In this document: positions 18,102 to 26,725 of the stretch, in pieces | Layout: each line of letters opens with the position of its first letter | How positions within the stretch are numbered: the first letter of the stretch is position 1 | NCBI GenBank assembly: GCA_005502875.1 | Contig: SCMV01000004.1 | Span: forward strand, 123,215 to 187,214 | Reading direction: 5' to 3' | DNA from: Comamonadaceae bacterium 2PF | Lineage (GTDB): Bacteria; Pseudomonadota; Gammaproteobacteria; Burkholderiales; Burkholderiaceae_C | Length of the DNA stretch: 64,000 nucleotides | Notes under the pieces: model-generated | The model's input: only the letters and a program-made list of their open reading frames with translations | The model's database searches: none | Told to the model about the DNA's origin: nothing | Made by a program: the position numbers and the translations under genes

Positions 18102-19514
18102 ATGCAAGACTCCTTGTCCCTGGATTTCCCCGAGCCAACACCATCCACGGGGGGCGCGAGCGCATTGGCTGGGCGCGGCCAGGCGTCGCCGCATGCCCCG
18201 CTGGCCGAGCGCCTGCGTCCTCGCTCGCTGGCCGACGTGATCGGGCAGGATCACCTGCTTGGCGAGGGGCAACCTTTGCGGGTCGCCTTTGAGTCGGGTC
18301 AGCCGCATTCCATGATCCTCTGGGGCCCCCCGGGTGTTGGCAAGACCACCCTGGCTCGGTTGATGGCGGGCACGGTCGACGCCCTGTTCATCGCGATCTC
18401 AGCCGTGCTGGGAGGTGTCAAGGACATCCGCGAGGCGGTCGAGCAGGCCCAGGCGGCATTGCGAAGCGGGCGGCGCACCATCGTGTTTGTCGACGAGGTG
18501 CACCGGTTCAACAAAGCCCAGCAAGATGCTTTCCTGCCGCACGTCGAGTCGGGTCTGTTCACCTTCATTGGCGCCACGACGGAGAACCCGTCCTTCGAGG
18601 TCAACGCCGCGCTGCTGTCTCGCGCCACCGTGCACGTGTTGCGGGCCATGGACCATGAAGCCATGGTGCAGTTGCTGGAGAAAGGGCGCGAGGCCCTGTC
18701 AGGTCCCTTGCTGACCCCAGCCGCGCGCGATCGCCTCATTGGTTACGCGGATGGGGACGCACGTCGCGCGCTCAACACCTATGAAGCCTTGTGCGGCATG
18801 CTCAAGGGGCGTGACGTGCTGGACGAGCCTGAACTGGAGCGTGCCCTGGGCGAACAACTGCGTCGCTACGACAAGGGCGGCGATCAGTTCTACGACACCA
18901 TTTCTGCGCTGCACAAGTCGGTGAGGGGCTCAGACCCCGATGCCGCGTTGTACTGGTTTGTGCGCATGGTTGATGGCGGCGTGGACCCGCGCTACATCGC
19001 TCGGCGCCTGGTGCGCATGGCCAGCGAGGACATTGGACTGGCTGACCCGCGAGCACTGCGCATGGCGTTGGATGCTTCGGAAACCTATGAGCGACTGGGC
19101 TCGCCTGAAGGCGAGCTGACGCTGGCGCAATGCGTGATCTACCTCGCTGTCGCACCCAAGAGCAACGCCGCTTACGCGGCCTACAAGTCGGTGCGCGCCT
19201 GGGTCAAGCAAGACACCACGCGCCCCGTGCCCATGCACCTGCGCAACGCCCCCACCAAACTGATGAAGCAGCTCGGTCATGGCGATGGGTACCGCTATGC
19301 CCACGATGAGCCCGGTGGTGTGGCAGCAGGCGAGTGCTACTTCCCGGATGGCATGGCGCCGCAGGCCTTCTACCAGCCTGTGCCGCGCGGGCTGGAGATC
19401 AGGATCGGTGAGCGAGTCAATCAGTTGCGCAGGCTCGCCGGCGATGACCGCGCTCCGGGCGATGCCATGGGGGCTGAAGGCCTCGGTGACTCTGGGCTCT
19501 CAGGCGACGACTGA
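18102..19514 (+). CDS. rarA: replication-associated recombination protein A (AAA ATPase)
   Basis: This 470-residue RarA/MgsA protein is an AAA+ clamp-loader-like ATPase acting at stalled replication forks. It carries RPRSLADVIGQDHLLGEG, Walker A GPPGVGKTTLARL, Walker B TIVFVDEVHRF, sensor 1 FIGATTENPSFEVN and the C-terminal tetramerisation region (ALYWFVRMVDGGVDPRYIARR). ATG 18102 is chosen over a TTG at 18096. Its stop TGA (19512-19514) directly abuts the reverse stop of tssL, forming TGATCA. In many proteobacteria rarA is followed by serS. Here the type VI secretion cluster follows instead. Confidence 0.95.
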   Translation: MQDSLSLDFPEPTPSTGGASALAGRGQASPHAPLAERLRPRSLADVIGQDHLLGEGQPLRVAFESGQPHSMILWGPPGVGKTTLARLMAGTVDALFIAISAVLGGVKDIREAVEQAQAALRSGRRTIVFVDEVHRFNKAQQDAFLPHVESGLFTFIGATTENPSFEVNAALLSRATVHVLRAMDHEAMVQLLEKGREALSGPLLTPAARDRLIGYADGDARRALNTYEALCGMLKGRDVLDEPELERALGEQLRRYDKGGDQFYDTISALHKSVRGSDPDAALYWFVRMVDGGVDPRYIARRLVRMASEDIGLADPRALRMALDASETYERLGSPEGELTLAQCVIYLAVAPKSNAAYAAYKSVRAWVKQDTTRPVPMHLRNAPTKLMKQLGHGDGYRYAHDEPGGVAAGECYFPDGMAPQAFYQPVPRGLEIRIGERVNQLRRLAGDDRAPGDAMGAEGLGDSGLSGDD

Positions 19515-20321
19515 TCAGGGCAGGGTGATGGTGATGTGCGCCGATTGGGGTGCCAGCTGAACGATGTGGTGGTGCGCGCCCAGGGTGGCCTGGGTGTGTT
19601 CGGAGAGCTGCCAGCGCAGCCCGATGAAAGCCAGGGTGGCCATCAATCCGAACAGCGAGGCGATGGCCCAAAGGGGCACCTGGTGGCGCAATTGGTGTCG
19701 CACGCGATCAGGCGCTGCCCAGTGGGGTGCGAACCCCGCCGAGTTGCCTCGCATGCGGGCGATTTCATCGCCCAGTCGCGCGGTCAGGTAGCCCAGCTTT
19801 TCGCTGCCTTCGATCAGGTACTTGCCCTGGAAGCCCAGCAGCAGGCACATCTGGTAGACCTCCATCACCTGCAAACGTGTTGCGCCTTGCTGGCGGAATT
19901 CATCGAGTTTGAGGAAGAACTGTTCACCCGCCAGCTGATCACCGAAGAACTGCACCTGCAGAGGCAGGCGCTGCCAGCTCTCGCGCACTTTGAAGGACGA
20001 CATGAGCACGGCCTCGTCCACCGTCGCGCAGAAGGCGTACTTGCAGGCGTAAATGTCTTCGGCGGAGGCGCCGAGCTTGCCCGCGCCCCGCTCGAACTGC
20101 GTCAGGAATTGCTTGATGCGTTCGCGGAAGAACTCGGCGTCCGTTGGTGCGTGCTTGCCCTTGAGCAGGAAAAGCAGGTAGAAGCCATCGTACATGAGGT
20201 CGAGCAGGCGCGAGGAGGTGTTGCCTGCCGATGCCTGTGCGCTGGCGGAGCCTGGAGCAGGTGCGCCATGCGGTGGCTGGCTGCTCCCGAACAGGCTGGG
20301 GGGGGGTGATGATGCGCTCAT
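19515..20321 (-). CDS. tssL: type VI secretion system protein TssL (DotU family)
   Basis: The 268-residue inner-membrane protein is part of the TssJLM trans-envelope complex. A Pro/Ser-rich N-terminus is followed by the DotU cytoplasmic domain (LLDLMYDGFYLLFLLKG, IYACKYAFCATVDEAVLMSS, LGFQGKYLIEGSEKLGYLT) and one membrane segment near 219-240. The periplasmic end is short, with no OmpA-like peptidoglycan-binding domain. Its start lies 10 bases after the tssK stop, giving the order tssJ-tssK-tssL. Its usual partner gene tssM does not follow; the gene ends against rarA. Confidence 0.95.
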   Translation of the reverse strand: MSASSPPPSLFGSSQPPHGAPAPGSASAQASAGNTSSRLLDLMYDGFYLLFLLKGKHAPTDAEFFRERIKQFLTQFERGAGKLGASAEDIYACKYAFCATVDEAVLMSSFKVRESWQRLPLQVQFFGDQLAGEQFFLKLDEFRQQGATRLQVMEVYQMCLLLGFQGKYLIEGSEKLGYLTARLGDEIARMRGNSAGFAPHWAAPDRVRHQLRHQVPLWAIASLFGLMATLAFIGLRWQLSEHTQATLGAHHHIVQLAPQSAHITITLP

Positions 20322-20331
20322 GGGGCAAGGC

Positions 20332-21687
20332 TCAGGCGTTGATCGCCACCAGCTCCAGGGTCAGGTCCTGGATGCCGGACGGCGTGTACAGGGTCAGCGA
20401 CTGGGCCTGCAGCATGCGCTCGTAGAGCGCGCCGCGAGGCTCCAGCGAAAAGTAGTAATTGCCTGGACGAACCGGCACTGCGGCTGGCACCTGCGGCACA
20501 TGGGTCAGGCGCACACCCGGCATGGCCGACAGCACCAGCTTGTCCACGTCGTCTGGCGCGCCCACCTTGAACCGTTGTGGCACGATTTCGACCAACTCCG
20601 AAGGGGGCATCGACGCGCTGACACCCAGGTAGAACTGGGTGCCAGGGGTGATCTGCTCCGAATCCAGGCGGCCACGGTGGAAGGACGGCTCTGCCTCGTG
20701 CAGCGAGATGGCGAAACTGCGCGTCGAAATCACCGTTTCCAGCAGTTCGCGGATGACCTGATCGAGCTTGACGAAGGACTGGCCGGGTTGGGCGTGATCG
20801 TAGGTCGGCAGGTCGGCGAGGGTGAAGCTGCGGGAGAACGTCATCAAGGAGCCCGCCAGCTCCAGCAGGCGCTCGAACAGTCGCTCGGGGTGAAAACCCG
20901 GGTTGCGAGCGAGGTGGGTCAGGCCTGCCAGTGCGGTGCTGGCTGTGTGAAGGAGCCAGAACGAGGCGATGTCGCCCGATCGGAACTCGATGACGTGTTT
21001 GCTGGGCTCGCGGTGCATGCCATACAGGGCATCGACCTTGGCTTGCAGCGCGTCCATCAGCCTGCGCAGGTGCAGCGTCAACATGGGCGAGGCATGGATG
21101 TGCAGCGAGGGGGGCATGAAGCGCCCGTCGAGCTCGAAGCTGCCGCTGGACGTTCGGCGCAGCCTCACCAACGGCAGGCTCACCAGGTGGTCGCGAGCAC
21201 TGGTGTCCGGCAGCAGCCTGGTCGAGCGCCGCAGTGTCATCAGCTCGGCGCTGACGGCATCGGTGTAGCGATCTGCGACTTGAACAGGTGCACGGTGGTA
21301 GCGAACGGCTGTGTCGGCCTCTTGCTGCGTGGCCGCCATGTTGCTGCCCTGGCTGCGAAGGGCAGCCGTGGCGAGGTGGAAGGTCACGGTGCTGCCTTCC
21401 TGGGCCGACGGCAGGGAGCCCAGCACCACCGGTGGCGGCAATTCGTCTTCGGCGGGGGCGTGGACCATGTCGCCATCGGGCATCACGACCTGAAGCTCCA
21501 GCACACGCAGCACGCCGGTTTGCAGGGCGTCTGCGTCGAGCTTGAGGTGACGCACGCCCCAGGCGTGCGGGTGCAGTGCGCGGCTGGCCTGCGTCAGGCG
21601 CCACTCGTGGTAGGCGTCCTGCTGCTGGAAGTGCTGTGGCCGCAGGAACAGGCCCTCTCCCCACAGGACTTTGGGTGACTGGATCAA
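20332..21687 (-). CDS. tssK: type VI secretion system baseplate protein TssK
   Basis: The 451-residue TssK connects the baseplate to the membrane complex. The diagnostic N-terminus KVLWGEGLFLRPQHFQQQD is present, as are YTDAVSAELMTLRRSTRLLPD in the middle and QFYLGVSASMPPSELVEIVP in the C-terminal membrane-complex-binding domain. Length is normal for the family (about 445). It is in one leftward operon with tssJ upstream (51-base gap) and tssL downstream (10-base gap). Confidence 0.96.
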   Translation of the reverse strand: MIQSPKVLWGEGLFLRPQHFQQQDAYHEWRLTQASRALHPHAWGVRHLKLDADALQTGVLRVLELQVVMPDGDMVHAPAEDELPPPVVLGSLPSAQEGSTVTFHLATAALRSQGSNMAATQQEADTAVRYHRAPVQVADRYTDAVSAELMTLRRSTRLLPDTSARDHLVSLPLVRLRRTSSGSFELDGRFMPPSLHIHASPMLTLHLRRLMDALQAKVDALYGMHREPSKHVIEFRSGDIASFWLLHTASTALAGLTHLARNPGFHPERLFERLLELAGSLMTFSRSFTLADLPTYDHAQPGQSFVKLDQVIRELLETVISTRSFAISLHEAEPSFHRGRLDSEQITPGTQFYLGVSASMPPSELVEIVPQRFKVGAPDDVDKLVLSAMPGVRLTHVPQVPAAVPVRPGNYYFSLEPRGALYERMLQAQSLTLYTPSGIQDLTLELVAINA

Positions 21688-21738
21688 GTGCTTACCTCCG
21701 GGTGTGGCATGTGTTGGCGGCAGTTTGACAAAACAGCG

Positions 21739-22455
21739 TCAAGTGCCGGGGCACGAGACCGCGGCGGAGCGAACGCGCTCGCTTGAGACACCCACAGGAT
21801 GGCCTGTGTGCACGGTCATGGCGCAGGCATGCAAGCCCATGTCGATGCCTGTGATCTCGGCTTGTGCGGCCGGGAAGGCGTATCGCCATCGACCCGCCAC
21901 GGGTTGACGATAGAGGGCCACGATGCCGACGTGAGCGATGTCCCTGGGCAGTTTGTCTGTGGCTTCGTGACGTTGGCCTGGCACCAGTTGCACTTCGCGC
22001 ACGGACACCAGGTCGTCGCCCAGCAGTTCTTTCTCGCGGGCGGCATCGCCAAACGTGTCGGCTGGAGCCTGCAGGAAGCTGTCGGGCGCTCGAAGCCGGT
22101 AGATGCGAACCAGCAGCGCCAGAGACTGGCCATCGGGCAGCGTGTTGAGCGATGGGCTGGCATGCAGGCGCCAAGTGATGCGGCGATCTGGCAGGGCGCT
22201 GTCGGGCAACTCGGGCTTTTTCAGTCCAGTCAGCTCAAGCGCCTTTTCGCCTGCCTTTTCAAGCCAGCTGCTCGCGCTCGGGGCTGTGGTGCTGGGCGAG
22301 GGCTCTGCGCGCGTGGGCGCGCTGCCGCAACCGCTCAACGTCAGCAGCAGCCCGGTCATGCAGATGCTCAGTGAACTTGGCTTGAGGAACGCGTGGCGAT
22401 CATCGTGGCGAACCCCTGATCGGCATTGACGATGCGTGCGCTGCAAGTGGCGCAT
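21739..22455 (-). CDS. tssJ: type VI secretion system lipoprotein TssJ
   Basis: The 238-residue outer-membrane lipoprotein anchors the TssJLM complex. The lipobox LTLSGC places the lipidated Cys at residue 43. The mature part has the TssJ beta-sandwich pattern (RITWRLHASPSLNTLPDGQS, ALLVRIYRLRAPDSFLQAP, VPGQRHEATDKLPRDIAHVG). ATG 22455 has a good AAGGA ribosome-binding site but gives an unusually long, charged N-region of ~25 residues before the hydrophobic core. No good start lies closer to the lipobox except an internal ATG at residue 33. It is the first gene of the leftward tssJKL operon, divergent from the tssB-side genes. Confidence 0.88.
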   Translation of the reverse strand: MRHLQRTHRQCRSGVRHDDRHAFLKPSSLSICMTGLLLTLSGCGSAPTRAEPSPSTTAPSASSWLEKAGEKALELTGLKKPELPDSALPDRRITWRLHASPSLNTLPDGQSLALLVRIYRLRAPDSFLQAPADTFGDAAREKELLGDDLVSVREVQLVPGQRHEATDKLPRDIAHVGIVALYRQPVAGRWRYAFPAAQAEITGIDMGLHACAMTVHTGHPVGVSSERVRSAAVSCPGT

Positions 22456-22720
22456 GGGGTCCTTCCCTGTTGGTCCCGTGGTGTGTGCGGTCGCTGGTGA
22501 TGCCGCTTTTCGGCGTGCAGTGTACGGATCAGAAAAGCTGTTCTTGGGGGCATCCCCCCAGCAGAGGGGAGGTGGACATGAAACCAGTTGAAAGAGTCTG
22601 TAAATCACCCCCGAAAGAGGGCTGGAGGCCACTGCGAATTCGGCTCTAATCCGCCGCAATGACGGCCGATCGCCCCGATGGCTCGGCGTCAAAACACAGA
22701 TCCAATCAGGGAGCATCAGA
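22456..22720. promoter_or_regulatory. divergent control region of the two T6SS operons
   Basis: The 265-base gap between tssJ and the rightward lipoprotein gene must hold both promoters, but no strong sigma70 or sigma54 pair was seen. It contains a perfect hairpin TGGGGG-N4-CCCCCA (22545-22560), extended by flanking GCTG/CAG bases. Confidence 0.4.
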
Positions 22721-23473
22721 TTGAGCAGGACGGGCCACGGCCGTCGGCTTCGTGCCGCGGTTTTCATGGGTGTCGGCGTGGCTTTTTTGGCCGCGTTGCA
22801 GGGTTGTGCAAGCTTGGGTTCCAAGGACCCTCAGGTCGAAAAGCGACTCGTTCAGGAGAAGCTGGACGAAAGCCTCAGCGCGGCTGAAAAAGCCCAAAAG
22901 CAGGGGCAGACCGATCAGGCGTTGCAGTTGCTGGACGAAGCCGCGCGCATTGACCCGGCTGCCAAGCAGCCCTGGTTGCGCAAGGCCCAGATTCACTTCG
23001 AAGCTCGCCAGTACGGTCCGGCCATCACCCAAGCCCATGAAGCTTTGCAGCGCGACGTGAGCGACCTCACCGCGCAGAGCATCCTGGCGGTCAGCGGCTT
23101 GCGCGTGAGTGCCTCTGCATTGGATCAACTTCGCAAGGCCAACGAGGTCACGGGCTCCACGCGCAGCGAGGCCGAGAGCGTGGCGCGCGTCATCCATCAA
23201 GCCCTGGGGGAGCCGATCCTCCTGGCGCCAACGGCATCGGGGCCGGGCACGCCGGCTGAACCCGCCCCCCGGCGTGGTGGGCGCAGTGCACACCGTGTTG
23301 CGGCGAGCCCAGCACGGCCATCCAACGCAGCAGCACCCGTGGCGAGTCCCTCCGTGACCGCGCCTGCCAAGGCGGCCGCGGTGCAGCCGCCCAGTGGTCC
23401 CAAGCCCGCTCCGGCGGCCCGTCCCGCGCCGGCTGCAGCCGGTCGGAACAACCCCTTTGGGGCATTGCAGTAA
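22721..23473 (+). CDS. T6SS-associated TPR lipoprotein
   Basis: The 250-residue protein is predicted to be a lipoprotein: a positively charged start, hydrophobic core, and lipobox LQGC with Cys at residue 29. Residues ~50-145 form TPR-like helix pairs (AEKAQKQGQTDQALQLLDEA, KQPWLRKAQIHFEARQYGP). The C-terminal 80 residues are Ala/Pro-rich and end in NNPFGALQ. Lipoproteins of this kind occur at the head of Burkholderiales tssB operons, but the exact role is unknown. The start is TTG 22721 with AGGGAG upstream; ATG 22766 is the alternative, but it would lose the charged N-region. tssB starts 23 bases downstream. Confidence 0.7.
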   Translation: MSRTGHGRRLRAAVFMGVGVAFLAALQGCASLGSKDPQVEKRLVQEKLDESLSAAEKAQKQGQTDQALQLLDEAARIDPAAKQPWLRKAQIHFEARQYGPAITQAHEALQRDVSDLTAQSILAVSGLRVSASALDQLRKANEVTGSTRSEAESVARVIHQALGEPILLAPTASGPGTPAEPAPRRGGRSAHRVAASPARPSNAAAPVASPSVTAPAKAAAVQPPSGPKPAPAARPAPAAAGRNNPFGALQ

Positions 23474-23496
23474 ATCCACCTTCAAGGAGTCCGGTC

Positions 23497-24015
23497 ATGG
23501 CCAAGAAAGACAGTGTTCAACAGCGACTCGGTCGCGTGCGTCCTCCGCGTGTGCAACTCACTTATGACGTCGAAGTGGGCGATGCCATCGAGCAAAAGGA
23601 GATCCCTTTTGTGGTCGGCGTGATGGGCGACTTCACCGGCCAGCCTGACCCGGACAAGCCCTTGCCCAAGCTCAAGGATCGGGCCTTCGTGCAGGTTGAC
23701 ATGGACAACTTCGACGAGGTCATGGCAGGCATGGCGCCGCGCGCGAGCTTCCGCGTGCCCAACAAGCTCGCTGGCGAAGGGGAGTTCGGCGTCAACCTCC
23801 AGTTCGACAGCATGGACGACTTCCGTCCCGAGTCGGTGGTTCAGCAGGTCGATCCGCTGCGCAAGCTGCTTGAGGCCCGCACCAAGCTCTCCGACCTGCG
23901 CAACAAGCTGGCCGGCAACGAGAAGCTCGAGGACGCGCTGGCAGAAGTGCTGAGCAACACCGAGCAACGTCAGCGCATCGAAGCCGAGGCCGCTGAAGGC
24001 CTGGACAAGGAGTGA
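23497..24015 (+). CDS. tssB: type VI secretion contractile sheath small subunit TssB (VipA)
   Basis: The 172-residue protein has the VipA signature: RVRPPRVQLTYDVEVGDA, PFVVGVMGDFTGQ, and the C-terminal helix with DPLRKLLEARTKLSDL. It pairs with TssC to build the contractile sheath around the Hcp tube. AAGGAG lies 7 bases before ATG 23497, and tssC begins 4 bases after its stop, so expression is stoichiometric. Confidence 0.97.
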   Translation: MAKKDSVQQRLGRVRPPRVQLTYDVEVGDAIEQKEIPFVVGVMGDFTGQPDPDKPLPKLKDRAFVQVDMDNFDEVMAGMAPRASFRVPNKLAGEGEFGVNLQFDSMDDFRPESVVQQVDPLRKLLEARTKLSDLRNKLAGNEKLEDALAEVLSNTEQRQRIEAEAAEGLDKE

Positions 24016-24019
24016 CCCC

Positions 24020-25507
24020 ATGAGCGCCCAACTGCAACCCCAAGGTCAACCCCAAGCGGCAACCACCGAAGGCCTCGGCCTGCTCGACGACATCGTCGCT
24101 CGCAGCAAGGTCGCCAAGACCGACGTCGAGCACGCCCGAGCCAAGGACATCATCGGCGAGCTGGTGCGCGAGGTCATGGCCGGCACGGTCACCATCTCCG
24201 ACAACCTGTCTGCCAGCATCGACGCGCGCATCGCCGAGATCGACCGCCTCATTTCGACGCAGCTCAGCGCGGTGATGCATGCCCCCGAGTTCCAGAAGCT
24301 CGAGTCCACCTGGACAGGCCTGCACTACCTCTGCAAGCAAACCTCCACCGGCGAGCGCCTGAAAATCAAGTTGCTCAACGCCACCAAGAAGGACATGGTC
24401 AAGGACTTCAAGACCGCCATCGATTTCGACCAGTCGGCGTTGTTCAAGAAGGTCTACGAAGAAGAGTTCGGCACCTTCGGTGGCGCACCCTTTGGCGCCC
24501 TCATCGGTGACTACGAAATCGGCCGTGGTGCCGAAGACATGTACTTCGTCGAACAGATGTCGCATGTGGCGGCCGCCGCCCATGCACCCTTCATCTCTTC
24601 GGCGTCGTCCGAGCTCTTCGGACTTGAATCGTTCACCGAGCTGGGCCGCCCCCGCGACCTGGCCAAGGTGTTCGACACGGTCGATTACGCCAAGTGGAAG
24701 TCCTTCCGTGAGTCGGAGGACTCCCGCTATGTCGGTTTGACGGTGCCCCGTTTCCTGGGCCGCCTGCCGTACGACCCGAAGGAAGGCACCAGCACCGAAG
24801 GCTTCAACTTCGTCGAAGAAGTCGATGGCAGCGACCACAGCCGCTACCTGTGGGTCAACACGGCTTACGCCATGGGCGCCCGCTTGACCGATGCCTTCGA
24901 GCACTACGGCTGGTGCGCAGCCATCCGTGGCGTGGAAGGTGGCGGCCTGGTCGAAGACCTGCCGACCCACACATTCAAGACCGACGACGGCGAGCTGGCC
25001 CTGAAGTGCCCGACCGAGGTGGCCATCACCGACCGCCGCGAGAAGGAGCTCAGCGACCTGGGCTTCATCCCCCTGGTCCATTGCAAGAACACCGACTACG
25101 CCGCCTTCTTTGGCGCGCAGTCTGCCCAGAAAGCACGCAAGTACGACAGCGATGCCGCGAACGCCAACGCCACCCTGTCTGCTCAGCTCCAGTACATGTT
25201 CGCGGTCTGCCGCATCGCGCACTACATGAAGGCCATGATGCGCGACAAGGTCGGCAGCTTCGCCAACACCCTGGACGTCGAGCGCTACCTGCACAACTGG
25301 CTGATGCAGTACGTGGTGGATGCGCAGGATGCCTCACAGGAGATCCGCGCCCAAAAACCCCTGCGCGAAGCCAGTGTCGAAGTCAGCGAAGTCCCTGGTC
25401 GTCCGGGCTCGTACCGCGCCGTCGCCTTCGTGCGGCCGCATTACCAGCTCGACGAACTGTCGGTTTCGCTGCGGCTGGTCGCCGAGCTGCCGGAAGGCTC
25501 GAAGTGA
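24020..25507 (+). CDS. tssC: type VI secretion contractile sheath large subunit TssC (VipB)
   Basis: This 495-residue sheath subunit contains FQKLESTWTGLHYLCKQT, GALIGDYEIGRGAEDM, FLGRLPYDPKEG, the ClpV-recognised sheath core region and the conserved C-terminal AVAFVRPHYQLDELSVSLRL. Length is standard. AAGGAG precedes ATG 24020. Assembled TssBC contracts to drive effector delivery and is recycled by ClpV (tssH, encoded at the end of this operon). Confidence 0.97.
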   Translation: MSAQLQPQGQPQAATTEGLGLLDDIVARSKVAKTDVEHARAKDIIGELVREVMAGTVTISDNLSASIDARIAEIDRLISTQLSAVMHAPEFQKLESTWTGLHYLCKQTSTGERLKIKLLNATKKDMVKDFKTAIDFDQSALFKKVYEEEFGTFGGAPFGALIGDYEIGRGAEDMYFVEQMSHVAAAAHAPFISSASSELFGLESFTELGRPRDLAKVFDTVDYAKWKSFRESEDSRYVGLTVPRFLGRLPYDPKEGTSTEGFNFVEEVDGSDHSRYLWVNTAYAMGARLTDAFEHYGWCAAIRGVEGGGLVEDLPTHTFKTDDGELALKCPTEVAITDRREKELSDLGFIPLVHCKNTDYAAFFGAQSAQKARKYDSDAANANATLSAQLQYMFAVCRIAHYMKAMMRDKVGSFANTLDVERYLHNWLMQYVVDAQDASQEIRAQKPLREASVEVSEVPGRPGSYRAVAFVRPHYQLDELSVSLRLVAELPEGSK

Positions 25508-25580
25508 CCGGTTTCACCATGCCGGCTCGCGCATCAACCTGACGCAGTGAGCTGGTTCATCAACACAGGAGTGAGAGAAA

Positions 25581-26117
25581 ATGAAGGACATCTACATCAA
25601 GTTCGGCAAGCCCCTGAACGGCAAGGAAATCAAGGGCGAGTCCCGCGATGCCGGCGCCGGCACCCAGCACGCCGCACCCTGGTTCGAAGCCATCAGCTGG
25701 AACCACGTCATCCGCCAGCCGAAGTCGGCCACGGCCTCGACCGCTGGTGGTCACACCGCCGAGCGTTGCGAGCACGGCGAAATGATCTTCACCAAGGACC
25801 TGGACCTGGTCAGCCCCCAACTGTGGGAAGCTTGCTCGGCCGGCACCCTGTACGACGACGTGGAAATCCATTTCATGCGCGCCAACGGCACGAATGACCG
25901 CGTCCTGTACCTCAAGATCAAGCTCAAGAAGGTGCTGATCTCGCAAGTTCTGCCCCAGGTCGAATCCGAAGGCCTGCCGACCGAATCGTTCGGTCTGCGT
26001 TACTCCGCCGTCGAGTGGACCTACACCCAGCAAACCATGGACGGCAAGTCCAAGCCGGGTCAAGTCGCCGCCTGGAGCCTGGCCACCAACAAGGCTGCCT
26101 TCGACGCTCCGAACTGA
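25581..26117 (+). CDS. hcp: type VI secretion tube protein Hcp (TssD)
   Basis: The 178-residue protein forms the hexameric inner tube and can carry effectors. Family features: MKDIYIKFGKPLNGKEIKGES, FEAISWNHVIRQPKS, HTAERCEHGEMIFTKDLD and YSAVEWTYTQQTMDGK. A strong ribosome-binding site (AGGAG) precedes ATG 25581. A strong hairpin terminator directly follows the gene, consistent with the need for far more Hcp than baseplate proteins. It is a stand-alone Hcp with no C-terminal effector extension. Confidence 0.97.
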   Translation: MKDIYIKFGKPLNGKEIKGESRDAGAGTQHAAPWFEAISWNHVIRQPKSATASTAGGHTAERCEHGEMIFTKDLDLVSPQLWEACSAGTLYDDVEIHFMRANGTNDRVLYLKIKLKKVLISQVLPQVESEGLPTESFGLRYSAVEWTYTQQTMDGKSKPGQVAAWSLATNKAAFDAPN

Positions 26118-26129
26118 TGAGCGAACGCC

Positions 26130-26183
26130 GGCACCCCCACGGGGTGCCAGCAACAGGCGGGGCCGCGTGCCCCGCCTTTTCTT
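26130..26183 (+). terminator. double hairpin with U-tract after hcp
   Basis: First stem: GGCACCCC-CAC-GGGGTGCC (26130-26148, 8 bp). Second: GGCGGGGC-CGCGT-GCCCCGCC (26156-26176, 8 bp) followed by TTTTCTT. The second is a full intrinsic terminator. Because tssE follows on the same strand 15 bases later, it should act as a partial terminator that sets hcp above tssEFGH. Confidence 0.88.
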
Positions 26184-26197
26184 GAGACCTGTGCACC

Positions 26198-26707
26198 ATG
26201 TCCAGCGCGCTTCGCATCCGCCGCGGGCTCTTTGACCGCCTGCTGGCCACCGATCCAGACGCTCCCGAGGGCCTGATCCAGACCTGTTCGGTCGAGCAGT
26301 TGCGTGACACGGTGGCGCGCGACCTGGAGCGCTTGCTCAATGCCCGCTCGGCGCTGCTGTCCACCGACCCGCAGTGGTCGGCCTTGGGGCCCCAAGCCCG
26401 TGCTTCGGTGATGTGCTTTGGCGTGCCCGATTTCGCCGGTCGTGTTCTCGCGAGTTCGGAGGATCAGCGTTTCATCGCCAGCGGCCTGGCCAAGGCCATC
26501 GAGGCCCACGAGCCTCGCCTCAGGCAGGTGGCCGTTGATTTCCGTCAGGATGACGCCCCGGGACGCGCCTTGCAGTTCACCATCCGAGCCACCTTGGTGG
26601 TGCGGCCGGCACGAGAGAGCGTCAGCTTTGACGCGGTGCTCATGCCGTCGATGTCTCGCTACCAGGTCACGCAGGCGCGTTTTGCTTCGGCGGGACAGCG
26701 CCTTTGA
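26198..26707 (+). CDS. tssE: type VI secretion baseplate wedge protein TssE (gp25-like)
   Basis: The 169-residue protein resembles phage gp25/TssE: RRGLFDRLLA near the N-terminus, LERLLNARSALLS, and VMCFGVPDF, the typical YGLPD-like segment in the first half. It nucleates sheath assembly on the baseplate with TssF, TssG and TssK. The ribosome-binding site is weak, in keeping with low demand. tssF starts 18 bases after its stop. Confidence 0.92.
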   Translation: MSSALRIRRGLFDRLLATDPDAPEGLIQTCSVEQLRDTVARDLERLLNARSALLSTDPQWSALGPQARASVMCFGVPDFAGRVLASSEDQRFIASGLAKAIEAHEPRLRQVAVDFRQDDAPGRALQFTIRATLVVRPARESVSFDAVLMPSMSRYQVTQARFASAGQRL

Positions 26708-26725
26708 GTCGCAACCAGGCAGTTC

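Noticed and set aside
22545..22560. G/C hairpin between tssJ and the TPR lipoprotein gene considered as a terminator
   Set aside because: It lies between divergent starts, where a terminator would make little sense, and has no U-tract. It was kept only as a note in the control region.
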